Below are positions 1-5,108 of a stretch of 6,642 nucleotides of DNA, piece after piece (position 1 is the stretch's first letter; the number at the start of each line of letters is the position of its first letter). The notes beneath the pieces are model-generated. The model was given only the letters and a program-made list of their open reading frames with translations, was not told the origin of the DNA and ran no database searches. A program made the position numbers and the translations under genes. The stretch comes from JAAYCB01 sp012744395 (GTDB lineage Bacteria; Planctomycetota; Planctomycetia; Pirellulales; Thermoguttaceae): positions 1 through 6,642 of the forward strand of contig JAQVNJ010000194.1 of NCBI GenBank assembly GCA_028703175.1, written 5' to 3'.

Positions 1-1432
1 AGAGGCAGCAGGAGGACACGAAATGGTTCTTCCGCAGACTTTCCGTGGCGGCAATTGGAGCCAGCAGCCGCCCCGTGCTCAGCACGGTCACCCGATCGTT
101 GTTCATGACATGGTATCCCGGACGATCCGTGACGCGGATCGGCTCGCCGAAGGTCCGGGTCTCGTCCGTGGAGATCCGCACGTGGACTTCGAGACTGTCC
201 GGCCCGTTCTTGACCAGGTAGAACATCCCGATCGGCGCGGGGCCGTTGGCGGCGGGCGCGAGGCGGCGGAGGGTAACCGACATTACATTCTGCTTGCCCA
301 CGTTTTCTTGCAGCAGCCGCGGCTCTCCCCAAGTGCGGCCGCCGTCCGTTGATGACCGGGCAATGATCTGTGCCGTGGCATGGTCAGCCCCGCTGCCGGC
401 GAATTCGCTGACCGCAAACAGAAGCGTTCCGTCGTTCAGCTCGATGATCGAGCCTTCCGTGTAGCGAGGGTTCTGCTTCGTGGCCGGATACACGTCGCGG
501 GAGAAATTGGCTTCCGGCGCCGATTCCTCCGCTTGCAGCAGCGCGAGGAGAGATTGAGCGGCACGGATTTGCGCGTCAGGCTGCGGATCGTCGAGCAGGG
601 CGATCAACGCGGCGGCCGCGCTGGCGACTCGCGCTTCGCCCGCCGAATTGGCGGCGTAGGTGCGGACCGCCGGATCGCCGGAACGCAGGTTGCGCAGCAG
701 GGCCGCGCGGCCCTCCGGATCGCCAAGCTGCGCCAGGGCGTGTTCACCAAACGCCCGGGCGAGCGGGTCGGATGTGCGTTTCACGTTGCTGCGGATCTGC
801 GGGATGTCGGAAGCATCGCCGATGGCGCCGAGCACCCAGGCGGCGATCCGCTGGACTTCGTGGTCGTCGCTCTTGAGCTTTTCGCGCAACAGCATCTTCG
901 CCTCCGGAGAGCCGCACCGCCCCAAGGCCGCGGCAGCCATCATCTGGAGCGTAGGGCTGTCGGTTCGCCGCATGGCTGCCCGGAGCCGATGCCCGTCGCC
1001 GCTCCGGAAGCACTTGAAAAGGCTTTCGCAGGCGTGTACATGGCCATCAGAATCCTGTTTGGCGAGAACGTCGAGCATCACGGCGACTTTCGACAGATCG
1101 CCGGCCCGGACAAGCTCTCGGGCCAGCCCGCAGCGATGCCGATCGTCCTGCTCGGTCGCCAACTTCGGATTCAGGCAACTCCGGACTTCGCCGCCATATC
1201 CGGCCAGCGTGAGGCCTTCGGCGGCATGCATCGCGGGCCAGAACTCGCTGGAACGGATACCAGCACGAAGAATATCAAGGCAGCGCGTGCGAACTCCCTC
1301 GGACAGGGAGATCGATGCGGCTGGTCTGGCCCGGTCCTCGGCGGCCGCCCAACCGGCAAGCCCTGCCAGCACGGTCGCCAGCAACCAGGCAGTTCCGCAG
1401 ACGCCCCGCCTTGTGTCGACAAGGACTCTCAT
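1..1432 (-). CDS. Secreted HEAT-repeat / sialidase-like (Asp-box) fusion protein, 3' end outside the window
   Basis: The frame is open from ATG at 1432-1430 to the window edge, giving 477 codons without a stop. Residues 1-31 look like a signal peptide: Arg residues, a hydrophobic stretch from about 13 to 27, then an AAA/ED cleavage site. Residues about 100-300 are Ala/Leu-rich helical repeats of HEAT type, with units such as AAAALGRCGSPEA and AAWVLGAIGDASDI. From about 311 a sialidase-like beta-propeller starts: RYTEGSIIELNDG at 323-335, a canonical Asp-box STDGGRTW at 361-368, and a degenerate one (STDETRTF) at 421-428. The segment GYHVMNNDRV near 439-448 is typical of planctomycete exo-sialidase-like proteins as I remember them. 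The catalytic Glu and Tyr expected further on lie outside the window. It follows the 1511-2602 gene on the same strand after a 78-base gap, so the two are probably co-transcribed. An in-frame ATG at 1456 is an alternative start, but 1432 gives the better signal peptide. The fold is fairly sure; sialic acid as substrate is not shown. Confidence 0.85.
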   Translation of the reverse strand, partial: MRVLVDTRRGVCGTAWLLATVLAGLAGWAAAEDRARPAASISLSEGVRTRCLDILRAGIRSSEFWPAMHAAEGLTLAGYGGEVRSCLNPKLATEQDDRHRCGLARELVRAGDLSKVAVMLDVLAKQDSDGHVHACESLFKCFRSGDGHRLRAAMRRTDSPTLQMMAAAALGRCGSPEAKMLLREKLKSDDHEVQRIAAWVLGAIGDASDIPQIRSNVKRTSDPLARAFGEHALAQLGDPEGRAALLRNLRSGDPAVRTYAANSAGEARVASAAAALIALLDDPQPDAQIRAAQSLLALLQAEESAPEANFSRDVYPATKQNPRYTEGSIIELNDGTLLFAVSEFAGSGADHATAQIIARSSTDGGRTWGEPRLLQENVGKQNVMSVTLRRLAPAANGPAPIGMFYLVKNGPDSLEVHVRISTDETRTFGEPIRVTDRPGYHVMNNDRVTVLSTGRLLAPIAATESLRKNHFVSSCCL

Positions 1433-1510
1433 GGCACTTTTCCCCCATGCCGCCATACCCAAGTGTGCCCCCCGATACGGCGACGACTTTGGTGACTGGA
1501 ACGTCGGTTT

Positions 1511-2602
1511 CTAGAAATCCGCTTCGTTAAGCGCCAGCCCCACCTGGTGACTGAATCGTGTACACACCCACAGTTTTCCGGGGGTCGGTTCGAACAGGTA
1601 GGGATAGGAAAGCCCTCCGCGAGCGCGGCGGGCAATCACCACCGGCGGCGACCATGTTTTGCCGTCATCCTGCGAAAAGGCCAGCGACAATTCCTGGCGG
1701 TGCCAACTGGCGGCCGCTGCCGCTGCCTGGACGTTCTTGCTGCGAGCCGGCTCGCTCTTTCCCTCCGGATAGAGCCGATTCCAGACCAGCGCCAGCCGGC
1801 CGCTCTTGAGCCGCACCAAGTGGCCGGGAGCGCTGCTGGCGTCGATCCGGCTGGGGCCGATCTCCCGCCACGAACGGCCTTGGTCTGCCGAAAACGCTTC
1901 CCAGAAACGGTCCCAATTCGTGCGGACGAGCATCAGCAGCCGCCCGTCGTCCAGTTCGGCAAGCGTCGGCTCCATCGCGCCGTCGTGGTGGCCGTGGCCG
2001 CCGAGGTCGATGAATTGATCGCTGTGCCACGTCCGCCCGTCATCGTCCGAATAGTAGGGGCGGATCTCGTGCCGGCCGGGATCGCGGAACAGGTCCTGCA
2101 CGGGCACGGCGATCCGGCCCGTGCGGGTCTGGATGATGTCGATCAGGGCACCGCAGTACCCGTCGAGAATCATCTGGCGATCGACCCAGGTCTTGCCGTC
2201 GTCGAGACTGCGTATCGACCACACGTCCAGGTTGACATCGTCGGCCGGCGCCCGCCTGGCATCGTCCCAACTCCACTTGAAGGTCGACTGGTCCGTGAAG
2301 ACGACGACGATCGCGCCGGACCGCGTTCGCACGGCCACGCTGTTGCCGGGCACGCCCGGTTTGGGGCCATCGTAGATCGGCTTGGGATCCGACCAGGTCT
2401 TGCCGCCGTCGGCGGTGACACTGGCCGTATTGCCTTGAAGGCACAGCAGACTGCCATCGGACAGATGGACAAACGGCCCCAGTTTGTTGAACGGCAGCAG
2501 GCTGCACCGCGGCTCGATCCATACCTCGTCTTCTGCGGAAGCCGTTGCAGGGAATGGAAACACCGCGAGGAGGGCAAGCACTGCCACGATCCTGCAAGCC
2601 AT
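1511..2602 (-). CDS. Secreted sialidase-family (BNR/Asp-box) protein, complete
   Basis: This is a 363-residue protein with a signal peptide (hydrophobic 5-18, likely cut after ASA at 21-23), so it is probably periplasmic or extracellular. Five Asp-boxes mark a six-bladed sialidase-type propeller: TADGGKTW 63-70, SLDDGKTW 132-139, SDDDGRTW 185-192, SADQGRSW 238-245 and SQDDGKTW 310-317. GHGHHDGAMEP (202-212) followed by LDDGRLLMLVRT resembles the sialidase segment carrying a catalytic Glu (here E211) and a substrate-binding Arg (R227). SYP at 332-334 offers the candidate nucleophile Tyr333. No clear RIP motif is seen, so cleavage of sialic acid is not established, and another exo-glycosidase or lyase of this fold is possible. 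A Shine-Dalgarno-like GGGAG sits 9-10 bases before the ATG. Compared with its divergent paralog at 2891-3973 it has about 20 extra residues near 280-300, including a run of six Ala (293-298). It probably leads a two-gene operon with the gene ending at the left edge. Confidence 0.9.
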   Translation of the reverse strand: MACRIVAVLALLAVFPFPATASAEDEVWIEPRCSLLPFNKLGPFVHLSDGSLLCLQGNTASVTADGGKTWSDPKPIYDGPKPGVPGNSVAVRTRSGAIVVVFTDQSTFKWSWDDARRAPADDVNLDVWSIRSLDDGKTWVDRQMILDGYCGALIDIIQTRTGRIAVPVQDLFRDPGRHEIRPYYSDDDGRTWHSDQFIDLGGHGHHDGAMEPTLAELDDGRLLMLVRTNWDRFWEAFSADQGRSWREIGPSRIDASSAPGHLVRLKSGRLALVWNRLYPEGKSEPARSKNVQAAAAAASWHRQELSLAFSQDDGKTWSPPVVIARRARGGLSYPYLFEPTPGKLWVCTRFSHQVGLALNEADF

Positions 2603-2686
2603 CTTGCTGCTCCCTGGCTGGAGGTTCCGCTTCGCGGGGCCTTGTCGCCGCCATGCCCCCCACGGCGGTTATCCGGCCTCTGCACA

Positions 2687-2714
2687 GTTTTACGGGCGAG
2701 CATGGCTGTGTCAA
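2687..2714 (-). promoter_or_regulatory. Candidate sigma70-type promoter of the minus-strand Asp-box operon
   Basis: Read on the minus strand, a perfect TTGACA (-35, 2714-2709) is followed after 16 bases by TAAAAC (-10, 2692-2687, four of six consensus bases). Transcription would start near 2680, leaving a leader of about 78 bases before the ATG at 2602. The perfect -35 is the main support; the -10 is weak. Confidence 0.45.
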
Positions 2715-2785
2715 GCGGTCCGGACTTCGAGGCGAATCCAGGCAGTCATCCTCTGGTTCTGTGCAAGGCGCGGGAGCTGCGGATG

Positions 2786-2808
2786 CCGGTTTGAAAGGCC
2801 TCAACCGG
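2786..2808. repeat. Imperfect inverted repeat in the divergent promoter region
   Basis: CCGGTTTGA (2786-2794) and TCAACCGG (2801-2808) are complementary over 8 base pairs with one bulged T, around a six-base AAGGCC centre. It lies between the two divergent Asp-box genes, 7 bases upstream of the candidate -35 for the plus-strand gene. It could be an operator or a chance dyad in GC-rich DNA. Confidence 0.35.
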
Positions 2809-2815
2809 CCGGCTG

Positions 2816-2844
2816 TTGCATCTCCGCGGCCCGTGCCGCACAAT
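2816..2844 (+). promoter_or_regulatory. Candidate promoter of the plus-strand Asp-box gene
   Basis: TTGCAT (2816-2821) and CACAAT (2839-2844) are separated by 17 bases, giving four of six consensus matches in each box. A start near 2851 would leave a leader of about 40 bases that includes the strong ribosome binding site. Plausible only; no independent support. Confidence 0.35.
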
Positions 2845-2875
2845 ACGGCCGATGGTCGCAAACGCCTTTCTTTAT

Positions 2876-2883
2876 GAGGAGAG
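2876..2883 (+). promoter_or_regulatory. Ribosome binding site fixing the start at 2891
   Basis: GAGGAGAG ends 7 bases before the ATG at 2891. The reading frame stays open upstream to a TTG at 2816, but this Shine-Dalgarno sequence and the signal peptide that begins MQRKL make 2891 the likely true start. Confidence 0.75.
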
Positions 2884-2890
2884 ACATCCG

Positions 2891-3973
2891 ATGCAGCGAA
2901 AACTGTCCGCAACGCTCGTCGCGACGATCCTTGGCTGGGCTGCGTTTTGCGGCGCGGCCGACAAGCAACCGCGTTGGGTGCATCCGCTCTGCCAGCCGCT
3001 GAAGGCGACCAGCAATGGTCCGTTCGTGCAACTGGCGGACGGCAGCCTGTTGACGATCGACAAGACGGGACTCCGCGCCAGCAAGGACGATGGCGTCACG
3101 TGGTCCGAGGGCACCCCGGTTTGCCCGGGGATCGCGGGTGGGCCTCCGGGCCGGCAGGAGCCGGCGGCGTTTTATCTGATCCGCGCCCGCAGCGGGGCCC
3201 TGGTGGCGATTTATCTGGACTTCACCACGTACCGGTTCCGCTGGGACGAGAGCACCAACGAGCCGCTCGACTGTTGTCTGGAGATCTGGGCGGTTCGCAG
3301 CCTCGATGGGGGCAAAACATGGACCGACCGGCAGCGCGTCCTGGAGGGCTACAATCCGAATTTCTTCGGCTTCATCCAGACGAAATCCGGCCGGCTGATC
3401 GCCGCCGTGCCCCACCTGGTTCCCAGGCCGGGCCGCTACGTGGCATGCGCGCTGTTTTCCGACGATGACGGCAAGAGCTGGAAGCGCAGCAATCTGATCG
3501 ACCTCGGCGGGCATGGCCACCACTCCGGCGCGATGGAGCCCTCGCTGGCCGAACTGGACGACGGCCGGCTGATGATGCTGATCCGCACCCACTGGGGCCG
3601 TTTCTGGCAGGCCTATTCCGACGACGGCGGCCTCTCCTGGCGAACGGTCTTGCCCAGCCAAATCGAGTCGAGCAGCGCGCCGGGCTATCTGCTGAAACTC
3701 GCAAGCGGCCGGCTAGCCCTGGTCTGCAACGGAAAGACGGGCCGCAAGGAACTGTTGCTGTATTTCTCCGAGGATGACGGCAAGAACTGGACACCGCCGG
3801 TCGTCATCGCGCGCCAGGAAGACGGCCAGATCAGCTATCCGTTCATGATGGAGCACGGGCCCGGCGAGTTGTGGATCACCGCCGGCTTCGCGCCCGTGCC
3901 GCTGCGGCTGAAGGCGAACGAGGAATCGTTCGTTGCAGAAGCGAAACCGCCGCGGGCGCCAGCCCCGAGATAA
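2891..3973 (+). CDS. Secreted sialidase-family (BNR/Asp-box) protein, divergent paralog
   Basis: From ATG 2891 this encodes 360 residues. Residues 1-23 form a signal peptide (MQRK, then hydrophobic, cleavage near CGAA/D), so export is expected. Five Asp-boxes are visible: SKDDGVTW 64-71, SLDGGKTW 137-144, SDDDGKSW 190-197, SDDGGLSW 243-250 and SEDDGKNW 293-300. GHGHHSGAMEP at 207-217, then LDDGRLMMLIRT, gives candidate active-site residues E216 and R232. ISYPF puts a candidate catalytic Tyr at 316. It aligns end to end with the 1511-2602 product at roughly half identity by eye, and the block IDLGGHGHH.GAMEP.LAELDDGRL is almost identical. The two genes stand head-to-head across 288 bases, which suggests an old inverted duplication and possibly shared control. 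The C-terminus carries a short Pro/Ala-rich extension (351-360) that the paralog lacks. The substrate is unknown; GH33-like sialidase is the nearest family name, but other propeller enzymes cannot be excluded. Confidence 0.9.
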   Translation: MQRKLSATLVATILGWAAFCGAADKQPRWVHPLCQPLKATSNGPFVQLADGSLLTIDKTGLRASKDDGVTWSEGTPVCPGIAGGPPGRQEPAAFYLIRARSGALVAIYLDFTTYRFRWDESTNEPLDCCLEIWAVRSLDGGKTWTDRQRVLEGYNPNFFGFIQTKSGRLIAAVPHLVPRPGRYVACALFSDDDGKSWKRSNLIDLGGHGHHSGAMEPSLAELDDGRLMMLIRTHWGRFWQAYSDDGGLSWRTVLPSQIESSSAPGYLLKLASGRLALVCNGKTGRKELLLYFSEDDGKNWTPPVVIARQEDGQISYPFMMEHGPGELWITAGFAPVPLRLKANEESFVAEAKPPRAPAPR

Positions 3974-4312
3974 GCGCTGATCACCCACGGAATCGAAGGA
4001 TGCTGAGCGCGTTCCGAAAGAGAACCGCAGGCGTTCGAGGAACAACTTGCCCACAGCCGAAAACGCCCGCTGCGATTGGCAGAATCCCCTGGGCGAACCT
4101 CGGTTTCCATGCCAGGCTGAAATGGCGACTTGGCCTTGTTCGGCCGGACCGGACGATGGCTATCGGCGCTTGTTCAACGGGTCGCCGTTCACGGCTTTCG
4201 TGGGCGCGCAGCGTCACCCGGGTGTTTCGCTGTGATTTCAGCGGTGAAACGGCGGGAAGACAGGTGCAGTCTGTGGGGAGAGTGCTGATGCTCAGGGACG
4301 ACTGGGCTCGGG
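3974..4312. other. Gene-poor spacer between the Asp-box gene and the transposase remnant
   Basis: No reading frame here has recognisable protein content. No strong rho-independent terminator follows the stop at 3973. A 10-base perfect palindrome CACCCGGGTG (4215-4224) and a bulged dyad of GTTTCGCTG with CAGCGGTGAAAC (4224-4250) are present, but neither has a clear role. The part next to 4313 may be the outer, non-coding end of the decayed insertion sequence; I could not identify its terminal repeat. Confidence 0.4.
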
Positions 4313-4514
4313 CTACGAGGAGTTGAATAGCAGAGTGGGAAGCGTGCGTCCCGCGAAGAATGCATTGAGTGTCTTTTGCAGGAAAGAGATACGCCGAGCG
4401 GCCCCGTTGGGCACACGTGGCGAGCACCGTCCAGATACGCTCACACCAGGAGCGACCAGCCTGGCCGCGCGTCCCCTGGGTGATTTTGCGATCGATCACG
4501 ACGAAGCGGGCCAT
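4313..4514 (-). pseudogene. IS66-type transposase, C-terminal remnant with a frameshift
   Basis: On the minus strand, from 4514, the frame reads ARFVVIDRKITQGTRG and then WCERIWTVLATCAQRGRSAYLF. I recognise this as the C-terminal part of IS66-family (TnpC) transposases. At 4383-4385 (AAA on the plus strand) one extra base shifts the frame. The following frame continues the same family's ending, LQKTLNAFFAGRTLPTLLF, then NSS and a TAG stop at 4315-4313. Without the shift the protein would run on into unrelated sequence to 3981. The N-terminal and catalytic parts are absent: just upstream an in-frame TGA occurs and the sequence changes character near 4510-4515, so only about 65 residues of a roughly 500-residue protein remain. 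It cannot be active. The family call is from memory of the motif; confidence in transposase origin is fairly high. Confidence 0.7.
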
Positions 4515-4800
4515 TGGATCTCATCCACGCCGATGGCCTCGATGCCGATCTCAACCACCTCGACGAAGTGCTGCAGGATCGTCCGCTGTTCGTCGTGTCG
4601 CCTGTCGCAGCAGGTCTCCCACACCGGCCCAGCTTTCGACGAACTTGCTGGCGGCCACAGTCTTCTCCGCGGCCGGAGCCTTTTGCTGAGCAAGTCGTTG
4701 GAGTTGATCGCGCAACAGGCTACGTACCTCGTTCCACTGACCGGCAGTCAGAGGCCCTCTGCCACAGCTAAAGAGCCTCTGGAAGGATGCGAAGTCTAGG
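4515..4800 (-). pseudogene. Decayed minus-strand coding remnant, possibly also transposase-derived
   Basis: Minus-strand frames here contain protein-like stretches in more than one phase. PLTAGQWNEVRSLLRDQLQRL, then EKTVAASKFVESWAGVGDLLRQ, lie in one frame. A second frame continues with DEQRTILQHFVEVVEIG and then IEAIGVDEIQW, ending at about 4512. The IEAIGVDEIQW string recalls the first catalytic Asp region of ISL3-type transposases, but the residues before it do not fit that family well, so this is only a suggestion. The switch of frames near 4600-4620 and the abrupt change into the IS66-like segment near 4511 point to a degraded, rearranged region. No start codon or ribosome binding site supports a live gene. 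Confidence 0.35.
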
Positions 4801-4830
4801 CAAAAGGAGAGTGTTGGGACGTACCAGAGG
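4749..4830. repeat. Cluster of CAGAGG/CCTCTG hexamers upstream of the XRE promoter
   Basis: The hexamer occurs four times in 82 bases: CAGAGG 4749-4754 and CCTCTG 4756-4761 (together a 13-base palindrome), CCTCTG 4776-4781, and CAGAGG 4825-4830. The last copy ends 6 bases before the -35 box at 4837. Possible operator half-sites for the XRE protein encoded just downstream; binding is an inference. Confidence 0.35.
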
Positions 4831-4836
4831 AGGTGC

Positions 4837-4865
4837 TTGACGAATAGACAAGTATCCTGTACAAT
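4837..4865 (+). promoter_or_regulatory. Near-consensus sigma70 promoter for a leaderless XRE-integrase transcript
   Basis: TTGACG (4837-4842) and TACAAT (4860-4865) are 17 bases apart, five of six matches in each box with optimal spacing. The expected start lies about 7 bases after the -10, which is the A of the ATG at 4872. No Shine-Dalgarno sequence precedes that ATG, so the mRNA is probably leaderless. Confidence 0.75.
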
Positions 4866-4871
4866 GTGGCT

Positions 4872-5096
4872 ATGAAAGAAACCAAACTGACTGACCAGCT
4901 GAGACGGGCGATTGAAACGGCCGACAAGAGCCGGTACGTGCTCTGGAAAGAAACCGGGATCGACCAGGCAGTGCTCTCCCGGTTCATGCACGGCAAGGGT
5001 GGATTGTCCATGGACGGGTTGGACCGGCTAGCCCATGCCCTTGGGTTGGAGTTGGTCGCGAAGAAACGTCCCACGAAGGGGCAAGGAACAAAGTGA
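4872..5096 (+). CDS. XRE/Cro-CI-type helix-turn-helix regulator, leaderless
   Basis: This 74-residue protein starts with MKETKLTDQLRRAIE. It has the XRE layout: a scaffold helix at 5-17, helix 2 around 20-28 (SRYVLWKET), a turn at GID, and the recognition helix AVLSRFMHGK near 33-42. LSMDGLDRLAHALGLEL follows at 45-61, with a basic tail. It therefore probably binds DNA as a dimer and controls its own promoter and the integrase. The start at 4872 is preferred over an in-frame GTG at 4866 because the promoter -10 ends at 4865 and would make the mRNA begin at the ATG itself. The stop is 12 bases before the integrase ATG, so the two form an operon. Small XRE genes directly before an integrase are familiar in integrative elements. 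A role as an excision or directionality factor is possible but not visible. Confidence 0.88.
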   Translation: MKETKLTDQLRRAIETADKSRYVLWKETGIDQAVLSRFMHGKGGLSMDGLDRLAHALGLELVAKKRPTKGQGTK

Positions 5097-5108
5097 GAGG
5101 AGTGGACA

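Noticed and set aside
380..1514. Long plus-strand reading frames of 371 and 284 codons
   Set aside because: They are antisense to the HEAT/sialidase-like gene, have no recognisable motifs, and their Arg/Pro/Ser-rich content is typical of shadow frames in GC-rich DNA.
1547..2794. Plus-strand frame of 415 codons
   Set aside because: It is the antisense shadow of the 1511-2602 Asp-box gene, whose minus-strand frame carries a signal peptide and five Asp-boxes.
2816..2890. Upstream TTG start that would lengthen the plus-strand Asp-box protein by 25 residues
   Set aside because: The strong ribosome binding site at 2876-2883 and the signal peptide beginning at 2891 favour the later start; the TTG falls in the candidate promoter.
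3130..3170. CCGGCAGGA similarity to the att/tRNA 3' end
   Set aside because: Only eight to nine bases match, within the Asp-box coding sequence; this is not a second attachment site.
2801..3661. Minus-strand frame of 286 codons (and another at 2040-2912)
   Set aside because: Both are shadows of the Asp-box genes on the other strand or frame; neither shows domains or a ribosome binding site.
3974..4110. Rho-independent terminator after the plus-strand Asp-box gene
   Set aside because: Short GC dyads occur but none is followed by a T-rich tract.
4215..4224. Perfect palindrome CACCCGGGTG
   Set aside because: Ten-base palindromes of G and C are expected by chance at this composition, and it has no promoter or gene next to it.
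3981..4320. Extension of the transposase-like frame to 3981
   Set aside because: Beyond the frameshift at 4383-4385 this frame has no family similarity; the real ending is in the neighbouring frame and stops at 4313.
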